Of a DNA stretch of 64,000 nucleotides, positions 48,541 to 60,527 are shown piece after piece. The translations under genes were made by a program, and so were the position numbers. The stretch spans positions 1 through 64,000 of the forward strand of contig JAENRP010000054.1 in assembly GCA_024741835.1 (NCBI GenBank), in the 5' to 3' direction. This stretch comes from Diplocarpon mali (taxonomy: Eukaryota > Ascomycota > Leotiomycetes > Helotiales > Drepanopezizaceae). The notes beneath the pieces are model-generated. The model did no database searches and was not told the DNA's origin. It saw only the letters and a list, made by a program, of their open reading frames with translations. The number at the start of each line of letters is the position of its first letter. The stretch's first letter is position 1.

Positions 48541-49818
48541 TTATGACACTGGTTTCCGGCACCGAAGTTGATCTTCCTGGCGTCGAGACGGCTTCCTAAG
48601 AATCCGTTTGGTTATCTGCCCCGTGTACCTCATCTGAGGCAGTATATCGTCGACGAACAGCGCATTTTCAATCCTCGCCTCCAGGAGACGCTGTATGTCA
48701 ACGGAGTCGGCCGCTGCTCGTCGCGGGCCCAGCTCTGGAGTTCTCCCGCGACTGTTCGTGGGCCCGTTGGCCGTTGACGTCAAAGAAGCTGGCGGCGAAG
48801 ATGTCCCAGCTGCCGGTGCGCCTGGACATGATCTCCTTCAGCATCGCCGGTCTCATGGCCACGCCAAGATCCTCGAAGATCGAGTGAGCTCGTCTCCACA
48901 GACCAGGAGGGATGGCTTTGTTGGCTCCTCGCCACCGCTCCGGCCCGAGGGGTTTCTACAGTATTTGTAGTCCGAGTCGCTCGGGGCGATGATGTAGGGC
49001 TGCATTTCTGGATGTCGGCCGCAGTCATCGCTTTTCCCCCACGATGCGCAATGGCACTTCGTGGCTCTCGCATTCTGAGGGGGTTTGCGGCCAGCAGGCC
49101 GCCCGTTCTGGCCGAAAAATTCGGTCCCGCAACTGAAGTCTTTGAATTTTCTCTTCAAGAACAACGACATGAGCCCGAACATGATCCATCGCTGGGCACC
49201 GTTGAGAGATTCGGCTCCTTGTAGAGCTGAAGATCGGAGCTCGGCGTCTTGAGGGATAATCTCAATGTCGGGGTGATAGTCGACGTTGTGAAAGCGATAG
49301 ATGTCCGCCAGGTAATCACCGTTGGAGGTGACGTCCCCAATATGGCGCAGGCTCTGAACAGATGTGAGGTTGTTAAACAGTAGCTCGAAACGGCGCGGAA
49401 TCGACGGCAGCCATTGAGGGGTAATATGAGGAAAGCTCAGCCGGATTTTCTCATCCGCTTCACGTAGACTGAGCCTGTTCAGCACATCCAAATGAAATTC
49501 TATCGGCAATCGGGTGTAGTGATCATCTGTTGCGTCATCTTGGGATAGCGCCAGGCCGTTGAAGTCAATCGGGGCCCCCCAAGAGACCAGAAAACCATGG
49601 ATGGTGGAAGTAAGGACCATCGATGACTCAATGCTATAAGCCCATGAGATTCGTGAGCTCGTAACGAGGCAGGGAAGATTGGGTTTCAATTGATAGAACA
49701 GCTGGACTTTCTCGAGCCCAAGCTCTTTCCACTGATCCTTGATCGCCGCCGGAAATAAGCGACGGGAGTTCGCCTCTTAAAATGGAATTACATCGACTAG
49801 AATTTCGGGGCGAGACAT
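48541..49818 (-). pseudogene. Broken hypothetical gene (nonsense codon plus frame changes)
   Basis: Coherent protein-like sequence runs on the minus strand from MSRPEILVDVIPF at 49818 but meets TAA at 49779-49777, then continues in the same frame (RRLFPAAIKDQWKELG, an F-box-like LPIEFHLDVLNRLSLREADE, and a Cys/His-rich KCHCASWGKSDDCGRH) to about 48,956. There the sensible reading moves to another frame (ERWRGANKAIPPGLW, FEDLGVAMRPAMLKEIM, TGSWDIFAASFFDV) until about 48,745, and then returns to the first frame (SVDIQRLLEARIENALFVDDI) to a stop at 48541. A third frame ending at 48630 is an alternative end. No intron with good signals explains these changes. I do not recognise the family. A sequencing error or a non-standard intron is possible; a decayed gene is more likely. 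Confidence 0.55.
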
Positions 49819-52278
49819 TTCAAGGGGCAGTGGGCCGTAGGGTGTGGAGTTCTGAGATGTAGGAAGAGTTCCTTCTCTTGCGGACAAGGAAGTTTATGAG
49901 TTGAGCAGAGGCAGACCGAAAAGAAAGGAATGGATGTTATATGCGGTTGAAAGGGTGTGCAGACCGTTTTAGCTGCAAGCTGGTCTGCTTCACCCCAGGG
50001 TTAGTACCCATCGACTAGAGGTAAGTAGCCTCGACCTTCTCGCTTATCATATTAAGCGAGCCCCTATAGATCTCGGCTAATCTCGATCCTGGCTTTAGCC
50101 AAGCTACATGAGTCCAGACGGTCATCTTTGTCAAATAACCAGTATTTCGGAATAACCATCTAAAGATTGTAGTCATACATGAGAGAAAAAACCTCTTACT
50201 TTAGCAGGATAGCTAGTTGTCGATTTGAGGATATTAGGCAGCGCCGGGAGTCAGTTTTCGTGATACGTCTATCCTACAAATGTCTGCTCGAGGGAACTGC
50301 TCTGCGTCTTGGTCAGAGTCTTGGGGGTGAGGAGAATGAGTCGTCCGAGTATATCATTGGCCTGAAAGTTTTTAGGATGGAGATTCGTGCGACGCAAAAT
50401 AGGAATTTTATTTTAGGTAAGTAATGCAAACAATAACAGTTGCACAACAAGTAAAAGTTTCATAACAAACGATAACAAACAAACAATAATTAAAAAACAC
50501 AGGTCAAACGCGCTGTAATGAGAAGTGGACCGAGTATGTCCAACTATCATTTATTTCCAATAATGAGTTTCATGATCCATAATCATTCCGGAATCTGCGT
50601 ATCTCTTGAGGGAAGCATATAAAGATAACTCGCGCACAATCTAAAGGGATTATTGAATCATACACAATTAAAAAGCCTTCACATTCCAGTATCCAGCCTC
50701 ATTAGGATCAGCAATTCCATTGAAAGAAGCGTGCTATCAGAACCAACATACTCTAACACAGAAGGCGGATAAGAAATGGAAAACTTGCCTCCATTACCCT
50801 TGCTGCTAGTACTATCTTCACTATTTCTGCTCTGATTAGGTCGTCAGCTTCAAGTAAGGATCCGAAACGAGCATTCTGGCAACAGAGAGAGACGACCAGG
50901 TCATAAAGTGAAAGAGAGAAGGAAGGAAGGAAAGAAAGAAAGAAAGAAAAAGAAAAAAAGGAAAAAAAAAACTAGACGCAATGCCTGTCTTATAGATCTC
51001 AGATATTTCTTATCTTTTGAAAGCAGTGCTCCTTGGACTCTGGGTCCGGATAAGAAGGGATAGGGTGAGTATGAGTGGATGCAGGGTTTAAACGGGGGCT
51101 GGAGGAAAGCGCACCTATTTGATCCTGCTCCCCTCTCTACGCACCGTACTCAGAGTTCGGATGTGATACCAACTATCCAAGGCATTCTGAGTTAGCAACT
51201 ATGCCGCAGGTATGATATATGGAGGATTGAAAAGACCCTGTCTTACTACAATCCGGCTCTTATGATGCAGTCAGTAGCCCGTTCCTTATCTCGAGTCTGG
51301 ATATCGCGCTGCGGCATGCGTAATCTCTGCGCGAGCAACGGCATCTAGGGACAATCTGAGCTTGGCCAAACGCGCCGTCACGGATCATATGGCCATGGTA
51401 TACGATCGAGTGTTTCTCCTCTTAAACTTGAACGAATCCCGCGGTTGGAAATACAGTAAATCAAAAGCTACAGAAATGATGGAGCATTCGGACAAATAGA
51501 TCAATTCACATAGGAAGAAACAGTTTTTGTTTTTCTTTGAAATCAGATCTCCTGACTGCCAGGCTCCCATTCCCCACACTTTTGATTGCCATAGTTGAGG
51601 GCGACTTTTAACAAGGCATTTTTTACACATTCATCACTCAAGTGAACTTGTAGACAGCAGACTGGCAGGCTGAGAACGTATCATACATACACTATGAAGA
51701 GAAGCAGTGAGTGCTTTTGGGCCTTGTATGATTTCTTGTTTTCATCTCGCCAAGACGTTACAAAGAAGTGCATTGGGATAGAAGCGTACTTTGCGTTATT
51801 TCTCCAAGGGGTACTTTGATCAAGATAATCCACAGCCGAAAGCTGCAATGGCATTTAAAAGGAGAATATACACGAGACTCCCCGGTCCTTTCTATGAATT
51901 GAAGATGCTGGGTGCCGAGGAAATGTAGCAGAGGAGCTCCCTTGAAAAATGTCCGTCGTATTAGCGAATACGTTGCCTAGTGTAGAGTGCTACAGAATTA
52001 AGGATCCACTTCAATAATACGAGCGGAAGGAAGTTGGCCTCGTCCCATGTGGCAGCATTTGAGAAAAAGTGTGTTTAGACGTCGCCAGAGAAGCTTAAAG
52101 TTCAGATGCAATTGGAGAGTGGCCAGAATATGATTTCAGTCCAATATAACATCCCGACATGCTCCACTATGCCGTTATTGTCACAGCCTAGAATACGACA
52201 AGCGTATTGACCTGCAGCACGTCCCTGGCCCTTAACGCCGCATCTACTATGCAAGACCTTTTCCTTTCATCATCCCAA
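49819..52278. other. 2.4-kb gene-poor stretch
   Basis: No supported coding region. It contains a perfect 8-bp hairpin (ctcgctta/taagcgag, about 50,038-50,060) and a 61-base purine-only tract (50911-50971). Sequence around 50,000-50,170 resembles weakly degraded repeat. The right end should hold the RFC3 3' untranslated region. Confidence 0.45.
50911..50971. repeat. Polypurine (GAAA/GGAA)n tract
   Basis: 61 consecutive purines made of GGAA, GAAA and A runs. It looks like a simple-sequence tract grown by slippage. It could form triplex or affect nucleosomes, but nothing here shows a function. Confidence 0.9.
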
Positions 52279-53615
52279 TTATTTCGACCCAGCCATAAGC
52301 TCCACCCCGTTTCGAACAACGCCAACTACAGCTCCGGTCTGTACAACCTCACCTCCCCCACCACTCAACCTAAACTCGACTTCCGCCAAGCCATCCAGCC
52401 AAGTGATCATAACCGGAGCAGGAACATCCAGCTTTGTCAGCTCTTCGCTGAGCGCTGTTATGATGTCTGCCAGAGCCAGTCCATGAATTGCTTTTAGAGA
52501 ATTGATCATCTGTAGGCATGTCGTGACGTCGGGGGTCTTGAGCAGAGTGTTGAGGATCTTGGAGATGTCTTCGGGGTGGGGGGAGGCTATGCATTCGTAG
52601 ATTGTGGTTTCGGTGATGAGATCCCGTTTTATATCTTTCTCGGCAAGTCTAGGCGTGCCTTTGATATGGAGTGGTGTACCTAGGAGACATTAGTAATTAG
52701 GGCCTTGAGGGTGGGCTTGATTTACATACTACTCGCATGGCATGCCTGCAAAACATTTAGAGCCCGTCTCATGTCTCCCTTGCTGAGTTCTACGAGAGAA
52801 TCTGCAGCCGAGGCACTTATATGTACATTCTCTTCCGTGATAACCTTGTCTACCAAGAGCCGGATATCCCCCTCCTTCAGTGGACTAAACCTGAACCTCG
52901 TGCAACGACTTAACAGCGCCGGACTGAGTTTGTGCGTATAATTCGCAATAATGCAGAACCTCGTGTTGGCTGTGTATTTCTCCATGATGCGTCTCAGTGC
53001 CATTTGCGCAGTGGATGTCATGGCATCAGCCTCGTCCAGTATAATCAACTTGTATGTCGGCATCGAGGCAGGAGCAGACGTCTTGCTCATGGTAAATATC
53101 TGTTTCGTGCTGGCAAAAGTCTTGATCTGCTCGCGCACTACTTCGATACCACGGTCGTCAGAGGCGTTAAGCTCGAGCACCATTTGGCGCATGTTCTTAG
53201 AGCCGTAGATCTTTCGTGCAAGAGCCAGAATCGTAGATGTCTTTCCGGTTCCGGGGGGGCCGTATAGAAGAAGATGGGGCAGTCTCTGAGTCTTGTCAGT
53301 AGTGGCCTCCAATCCACCCGGAACCTCGTCGCACATTTGTCTCGATGAACTTGTTGATTGTTGCTAAGATATCTTGGTGACCGGAGACGTCTTCGAGGGT
53401 ATCTGGGCGGTATTTCTCGACCCTATAGACGTGTAAGCAGGCCAAAGGTAGGAGAATGAACCTCCGTACCATGGAAGACTGTCTTCTGCTTCTACAGGCA
53501 AGTTGGCCGCGCTTCTCTTCCCCTTGGAATTGGTGTTGTCTGAGTTGAACATCACGGTATCTGCTGGAGCCGGCGCGTCCATATCCATACCCATACCATC
53601 TTCACAATCTGACAT
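52279..53615 (-). CDS. RFC3: Replication factor C subunit 3 (yeast Rfc3, human RFC5)
   Basis: Four exons, 53615-53470, 53422-53335, 53285-52730 and 52679-52279, encode 396 residues. The introns are 47, 49 and 50 nt with GTACGG, GTGCGA and GTATGT donors. The joins restore the family text: DSLPW-VEKYRPDTLEDVSGH, FIETN-RLPHLLLYGPP and ACHAS-S-TPLHIKG. Walker A GPPGTGKT lies at residues 87-94, the DEAD box at about 162-165 and the SRC motif at 204-206. The acidic N-terminal 48 residues are a poorly conserved extension. The protein is a small AAA+ subunit of the RFC complex that loads PCNA onto primed DNA, and it is shared with the checkpoint and cohesion loaders. Confidence 0.95.
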
Positions 53616-54202
53616 TTTGGGCGAGGTAAGAGAGTGCTGGAAATACTGCAAATCGGTGCGGAACTGAAGTTGTGCTCGGGGGACGCGTTTTTTTGGCGTC
53701 GTCGCGTAAAGTGTTGCTTACGTAATTCGATTTTCACTTTACTAATTGCATTTCCTGCTGCTTGAGATCGCTCTCACATCATCTCAACCCCACTTCGCTG
53801 TCAGCGATCTTTCTTTTCAACTTCTGTTGGAATTCTCAAAGCTTCCTCCAGTCAAACTTAAGGTAGCGCACATTCGATGGGATTGTAAGACATAGTGAAC
53901 TTTCTCACTCAATTGGCCGCTGCTTGGGGCGTATTTTACAGCTCAAAACTGACCATGTGGAAGGGAATTTTCGCGTGGCAAACTTCCGATTTGCAAACTC
54001 GGCTTCAAATCTCGGATAATAATTAATAATAGTATATTTCCGAAGTCGCCCTTCTCGGCTCTAACACTGGCTTGTCAAAATTGTATCTTAAGACAGTTTT
54101 GTGAAGGAATTTGGAGCGGCCAAACGTGATCCCACCGCAAGTATCTATGGCCCAAACATCACTCGACATCCATCCATCATCTCTCTTTGAGCGCAGTAGC
54201 TT
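53616..54202. promoter_or_regulatory. RFC3 promoter region and 3' end of the coiled-coil gene
   Basis: 587 bp between the RFC3 start and the stop of the next minus-strand gene upstream, so RFC3 transcription should begin here. No MluI-type ACGCGT box is seen close to the start. Nothing else is supported. Confidence 0.45.
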
Positions 54203-55721
54203 CTACCTTCCACCCTGGAACAGAACCACATGACCAGGTTCTAACAGTCGACGTCTTTTTGGATCGCCTTCAGAATACTTCACCAAAGCAGGTGAGAGAG
54301 AAAGAACTATATGTTTATCGGTAACGCAATCATCGCCCTGACGAGGAGGCTCTCGAAGTTGGGCTACGGAGTCCTTGGTGATCTTGCTCCTGGCAGCCGG
54401 ATATTCGCACTGATAAGTGTGTTTCGAGGAGCGAAGAAGGATTGTGAGGTCGAAGGCTTCCTTGCAGAGTCGCATTACCAAGCGGAACAGTTTGTCATCA
54501 TGTAAATCGACTTGGTCGTATGTTTTTGGCCAGATCGGAGACATGAATTTACGAATGGTTATTGCTATTGCCTCTGGTATGCTACCCTCGAGCCTCAGCA
54601 TTGAAATATGTCTAACACTTCGTGCTCTCCATTCAGCTATTTCTGCTTCCCCCACTGAGAAGAGCGTCAGCAACGTGCACCATGGCTGGAAATGACATTA
54701 TAACTCACCCAGGGATGTCAGCTCAAGAGCCGCCTCTAACTTCTTCAGTTCAGCCTCAGTTGGCCCATCAAAGTCGTCCATGTCCAAACTCAAAAGCGTG
54801 TCGACAATCATTTCGAAAAGAATTGCCCTCGTTCTGTTCGTTCGCTGAGCCGGGTTTAAATCTTGCCAGAATCTGAAGAACTCATGCTCCCGCTCTGTTG
54901 AGTCTTTGCCCAGCTCTATCTTCACGTCGTCCGTCGATGATAGGAAGCAGGCGATTCGTTGAATCTGTTCTCTGAGGCTGGCGAAGGCGTTACAGAGAGT
55001 CCCGTCGTTGACTTGCCGACCATTCTGCTGGCCTTTTTCTGTGACCAAAATACGATGCATGACTGCATGCTCCTTCGATTTGCTCTTCTCGTCTTCCTCT
55101 TCTCTCATTTTCTTTTCCGATGGCTGCCTCATGTCTACGGCATTCCCGAGTTGTGCCATGGCGTCGGCATTGCGTTTCGTCGGTTTCCGACAAATCCCTT
55201 CGCTCTTCTGGAACGCGGTCACCAATTCTTCGTTGTGCTTCTCCGATTCTCGTAGTTTTCGCTCCAAGTCCTCGAAGCGATGATGAAACTTTTCTGCCTC
55301 TTGAAATCGCTCCGTCCTTTCGAAATCTCGCTCTTGACTCGTAATTTCCAGCATCTGGTACATCTCGCGGTATTTGGCTTCGGCTTCACTAGGAGTTGGC
55401 GCGACTTCGTTGTCTGAGCTCTGATCCTGTTGCTGTTAAAAACTGCTGAGACCCATCTTGTGAAGACCTGCGTACATTTCGTTCGTGGCTGTCACCATGA
55501 CATTCTGCATTCCAAAGCATTCCCATCTTGATAGCTTCAACTTGACCGTTGAACTCTTGGCGCAGATCGATGATCGCCTCGCAGAAGTCATGTTCTTTTT
55601 CAGAAACTTTGGCACTTAGGAACGAAATCTTCTCGTTGAGCTCTTGGATCTGCTGTTTCAAATCTGACAGACTATCTTCCACGACATCAGGGCGCCTGCT
55701 GCGAAAAACGTGTGGCGTCAT
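54203..55721 (-). CDS. Coiled-coil fungal protein of unknown function
   Basis: Proposed exons 55721-55476, 55426-54709 and 54654-54203 give 471 residues. The second intron (54 nt) is strong: GTGAGT donor, GCTGAC branch site, CTCAG end. The first (49 nt, GTACGC ... CAACAG) is chosen because it alone joins the two open frames cleanly; its exact end could be six bases earlier. The start is the first Met in frame, and an upstream exon is possible. Residues of about 15-60 and 110-220 are coiled coil with Lys/Glu-rich heptads. The C-terminal 250 residues are helical and globular (FFRFWQDLNPAQRTNRTRAILFE; EIAEWRARS; KEAFDLTILLRSS). This layout resembles a lineage-specific Pezizomycotina family without known function, an impression from pattern only. 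Confidence 0.68.
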
Positions 55722-55897
55722 TAGAGATTCTACACACTTTTGTGAAAATGACAGATGGAGTAATTTCCGGGTGATAAACCAGTCAACTGTTTGCTTTAGA
55801 CCGCGTGAGTACTTAGTACAGGCACCTTGTATGTTAACAGAGTGTTTCTGGCAAGATCCACATGCTTACTCAATAGCTTTAATTATAGCTTATAATA
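55722..55897. promoter_or_regulatory. Upstream region of the coiled-coil gene
   Basis: The short space between the coiled-coil gene start and the MITE. If the start is right, the promoter lies here and the MITE borders it. Confidence 0.35.
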
Positions 55898-56491
55898 CAG
55901 TAGAATCCCGCCATAAGGATAAGGTAAATCCCACCCGCAATAAGGATTGTACGGGTGAGATCCTCATCGCTGGATTTTTCGGCTTCCAATAGCCAAGAAG
56001 GATTTCTCTTTTAATCTCGCCTGCAACACTTGCTTGTCATATATATATAAGCATCTCGAGTCCCCAGCAGAGTATCCAGGGAAACTGACCCCATAAAAGC
56101 TTATGAGCTGATCTAAAAGCTTAACTCTTGTACAAAACGTCAAGTTTGTGTTAAACAATGCTCTGAACTATTGGTAGATTCCGTCTTTCTACAGAGAGCA
56201 GAATTGAGAGACGGATTAAAAAGAGCTAAAATTAAGGGCTATAACATAAGGGCTGTGATGGCTTGCACCTAAATTGTATTGCTCTAGTAAGCAGGGCATA
56301 GGATTTGGTTGTGATCCAGTCACGTGTAGCTATTTATAAAGATTTCCCGATTTGCAAAACCCTGTTCATCCCTGCCCGGAGGATTTGGTAGTATTTATAT
56401 TAACGAAAAAATCACCAAATTTCTGGGCGAATAAGAGTTGAAACGGGAGATCCTTACATACCAAATCCTTTTCAACGGGATTCTACCTCTG
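55898..56491. mobile_element. Pogo/Tc1-type MITE with TA target duplication
   Basis: 594 bp flanked by TA (55896-55897 and 56492-56493). The left end reads CAGTAGAATCCCGCC; the right end in reverse complement reads CAGAGGTAGAATCCCGTT. Similarity of the ends continues inward for about 85 bases (shared AAGGAT, GGTA and GATTTTTTCG-like blocks). CAGTA-type inverted ends with TA duplication are typical of the pogo branch of Tc1/mariner elements. No transposase frame of useful length lies inside, so it is a non-autonomous copy or a deletion derivative. Confidence 0.75.
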
Positions 56492-56493
56492 TA

Positions 56494-58394
56494 TACATGA
56501 TACACGATAGCCTTACCTTCCAGGCTGTAAAGCTGAGCTCAAACTCGCTACAGGATCATCGCTAAGGGATTCGTGCCGAAGAACGGGATTTCCGAAGGAA
56601 AAAGAAATAGAAAATGGGTGATTGTCAAGAGATCGATACCTGTTACTAGATACTTGGTGATACTCAAGTAAACAAGGAGTCCCGTAATCACTCTCTCAGA
56701 AGATACCAGGATTCCGCATCCGACCAAGTGGAACGCCAATAGGTCAGAGGGCGCATTCATGGAGAACCCGACCCAAACATTATTCCGCACGTTGCTTTAA
56801 CAGCTTCTTTCTCAATCTCTCTAAAGCAGAAGCAGGAAGATTCTCGCTTGGAACTGGACGCGCGCCTGTTTCCGATTGATTAACTCGCCAGAAGGATGGC
56901 AGTATGCGTTGAGCTTAACCCTGCCCGATTTTCTCTACCATGTTTTTCCTCAGTCAATGGCTCTGGTGCTCACGGGCAGCAACGAGATGTTGCAATTCCT
57001 ACCGACTGAACTTCGCAAAGAGGGAATAGGATGGATCAGCACAAACACCTGGTGACATGGGACCCGGCCCGGCGCCTGCTATAATGTGAGCTGATGAGCA
57101 GCTTATCGTTATGGATTGGCTGGGGAGTTTGGAAGCCCATGCTTCCTAGATACCTGCGTTGCTGATTTCTAGCTGTGGTCTGAATGGTAATGAGGCGCCA
57201 AATATCTCCGCTGCCGTTTGCTACGGCGATGAAAAGTCCAGCAAAACTACGTGGGGTGCTTAGTAGCACAATGAGACCGATGAATCTCTGAGTCAACTAT
57301 AAGTGCGGATCTGAACCATTTAGTCAAGCCTATTGTCGGCAGCAGATTTTATTTGCGCCATATACGAACATGCGCTGAAGAAGATTGAAGATAATTTCCC
57401 TAGCGATAACCTGAAAATATGCCAGAAGAAATTTGTCCTCACTTTGCCAGTCACTTGGCCACAAAGGCCAAAAATATTACTAACAAAGTAAAGTAACTTT
57501 TCCACATAGAGATTTCTTATTAGCTCACATTGATAAACTTCAAGGCAGCCGAGCGGCGGCGATCTATCCATGTGCCATGATCAAGGAGCCGAAACTCACC
57601 GAAATGTAAACTCTCCACATGCTGAAGCCTATAGGGCAAGACACTAGCTGTCTACACTTTGAATGCTTCAGGCATAAATCTCTGGTATAGAACAGATTGG
57701 CGATACTTTCATGATTTTTGCTGCTAGATGTGGCATAGAGAATCTCACCTCGTACGAAGTCACCCAGTTGTTGTCGAGACATGAGCTGAGAGAGCTCGCC
57801 CAAGGTAAAGGTTGTGCGATCGGACTTATTTGAAATTACTTAGCGACTCGAATATGCTTTAAAGCCCCTTACTAGCGACGTATATGCGATCAAGAGAAGC
57901 GCAAAATGTAGGATTTAGAGCACAAAGGGGTGCCGAATTCAGATAGAGAAATAACCCTAAAACAGGTGACAGCGAGACAGCTTTGTAGGTACTCACAGGC
58001 CATCTAAATCAGATCTCGCAGAGTCTATCTAAGCAGACTAAGCTCCAGCGGGTACACGTGGTACAGGAAGTGAGGGAATACCGATAAGTTTGTTTACCTT
58101 CGCTTGTTAGCGCACCGCTACTAATAAGACTAATCGGCCTAGTATGCAATACCGTAAACAGAAACAAGACAAACATGAAAACACCATGCTCCGACTCAGC
58201 GAATTTATTATCTCTGCGAAGAACTAGCAATGTAAAGCTATTGGATCTTGTCCAGCCGCTACCATCACTCCACACAGCCACCGCCTCACCGACGCCCCCT
58301 GACAGCCCGCGGCCCGAAACACGGCAGCGGTAAGCCGGGCTTACAATTCGTCGGATATTTTGGTTATCAATCTTTTCCTTCTCGCCCAGAGTAT
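56494..58394. other. Gene-poor stretch with scattered minus-strand frames
   Basis: Minus-strand frames of 80-90 codons (56548-56790, 57036-57296, 57564-57803, 58009-58281) have some hydrophobic or protein-like content, for example RFIGLIVLLSTPRSF. I could not join them with credible splice sites into a known protein. They may be exons of a diverged gene or a decayed gene. No gene call is made. Confidence 0.35.
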
Positions 58395-60221
58395 TGAATC
58401 ATGGCTGCGCGCGCTTCGCTGCCGCCGTCTTCCGGGGAAGTTTTACAGTTGCGAATTTCCGGGGGGCTGTCTGAGACACGTGGGAGCTTTGGGCGAGGTG
58501 TAGCTACTGCTTCTCTCGTCGAGGCCACTGATCAATATACTGCTCTATTTAATGGTTCTGTGCTCGCTATTTGAAAATGCCAGCTCAGTGATTTGTGTTG
58601 CGCGATGGGAATCTGAGCGACGCACAGCTTGAGGAGATACACGCGAGCCTCGAGGCCGACTCCAAGAATGCAAGCCCAGCAGTTAGTCGAAAATATTATA
58701 GCATGGCTATGTCGTACTCCGAGCATCTACTGAAGCTTGTTGTTCATTCCACGGTTATCCTGATGTGGTACAGTTCCATATGGGTATCAAAATCAGCCAT
58801 TGTCCATCAGGATGACAGTGCTCCTATACAACACCGATACTTGATAGGTCCTCCACAACTCCACTTCCTGTCATTCTTAAACCGGACTATATTTATAGTC
58901 AATTCAGCAACAAGGAAGCTTCACACTGCCAAATATCTCTGAAGGTCCTGTTTTACATGCGATCTATTTTCTGACTGGGATAAATAGAGAGCCCTGAAAG
59001 AATTCTCAGCTCGCGCTTTGGGTTCTTCCTAAACTTGAAATATCTCATAGAAAGGCCGCGGCCTACAGAGCTAGATGCCTGTTCTGATTGGCCGAAATTG
59101 AAGACGCTGGCGATTTGGATATCACGGATTAGACGTGCAAGGGCGACCTAGACATACTCAGAGAATTGATGAGTTCGTTACGGACTGGGATAAACAGCCT
59201 AGCCGAAATCCACAGGAGAGGTGTATTTGAGGGCGAAGAGAGGCTTCTAGATGTGGTCCTGGTGAGGTACATTGCTGGGCATTTCATGATGCGAGGTAAC
59301 ATCAGAATCAGGTCAGGATGCTGAGTATGTCGATTTCTCATGATACATACGACGATTTCCGTGTTCATTTCAGCTTTAGGTCACGGAGAAGTATCTGTTG
59401 TGCGAACTAGGGGAAAGTTGGACCCTGGCGATTGACAGTCCCTTGGAACAAAGTTTAAAAAAATACTTCTAGGTATTCTCTAAAATACTAAAAAGTATTT
59501 TTTGCTCTGTATCCCGTGGTATCAGTTTCTGTTACAAAGCTCCTATATGCTCGGACATATTTGCGGCCACAAGCACGCAAGCTTTTAGACAGTTTTGGTA
59601 TGTAGTCAATAAAACAAGGCCATACTTTAGACTTCTCCACATGGAGGGCTATTTTGTAGGTATCCAAGTTTCATGAAAGACCCATGAGACTGTGCTCGTA
59701 GAGATTTGAGGAAACGACTTTTTATAAGAAGAGACTTGTTCTAGGTGCTAGTCAGTTTCGATAGCAGGTTCGCATAAATTCTGCCTCTTCTGTCTAAGCG
59801 ATCAAGAGAGGTTTCTCAAACCCAATTGCTTGTTCTTTACAGTACTTAGCAGCTGCGCTGTTGGTCCAGGTTTCTCCTATGCCAATACCACCTATACCTC
59901 GCCGCCGCTACTATCTTCGCCTTTGCGGTTACTATGCCCATCGCTCGAGTTTTTCAGCTAAAAGGATCTTAACTGATCTGCTTTAGGACCTTTCTCTGCG
60001 TCGGAATCAGGATACTATCCACGTAAATCTGAGTCTGCGGAGGAAGGGAGGTGCCATGGTTGCACTGGAACGTTATTAATGATTTTGATTTTATAAAATT
60101 AATTTTTGTATAGTGATGATCTCTGGGATGCAATATGAGGTTTCATCTCTAGGTCTATTGTCGTAGAGGCTGAGAAGTACTGGTCTTGCTTAGTGTCCAG
60201 CTGAAGCTGGTGTGGTATCCG
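58395..60221. other. Gene-poor stretch with possible relic coding sequence
   Basis: The plus strand holds a 57-codon frame at 58401-58574 and protein-like pieces at 58595-58700 and 59144-59305, separated by stops. There is an 11-bp inverted pair AAAAAATACTT/AAGTATTTTTT (59458-59503). This may be a decayed gene; no intact gene is supported. Confidence 0.4.
59144..59305 (+). pseudogene. Possible relic of a protein-kinase-like gene
   Basis: One frame reads DLDILRELMSSLRTGIN, then SLAEIHRRGVFEGEERLLDVVLV. This resembles the helix and catalytic-loop entry of fungal kinase-like proteins (family text AIHRRGVVHGD..N), with the HxD replaced. Stops lie on both sides and no start or Walker-type glycine loop is found nearby. 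It is a weak, pattern-only call. Confidence 0.25.
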
Positions 60222-60527
60222 TGTAACGACGCAGAACCGCCAAAATACAAGATCAAGTATGGGAGCAAGAAGGAGGTGTAAAGGCGTATTCTATAGGTCT
60301 AATACGAAAGAAACGAAGAAGTTGGAGAACCCTCTTTAAGAGAGAGCCCTTCCTCCTTAAATACATCAGCTAGAAGCTCTTTGGCCCGTTCACGTGATAT
60401 TATGCAAGAACATCCTTATACACCTTATCGGGGTCGATTCGAGGTAACCCTGCCTCGATCGAGATTGCAAACCTTAAACGCCATACTCCGAGATATCCAA
60501 GAGTAACCTCGGGGTGCCATCGTTACA
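60222..60527. repeat. Solo LTR with perfect 5-bp target duplication
   Basis: A 306-bp LTR, TGTAACG...CGTTACA, with matching 7-bp inverted ends. It is flanked on both sides by ATCCG (60217-60221 and 60528-60532). It aligns over its full length with the RIP-mutated LTR at 14472-14778. No internal retrotransposon sequence is present, so it most likely arose by recombination between two LTRs of an inserted element. It is far less mutated than its relative. Confidence 0.93.
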
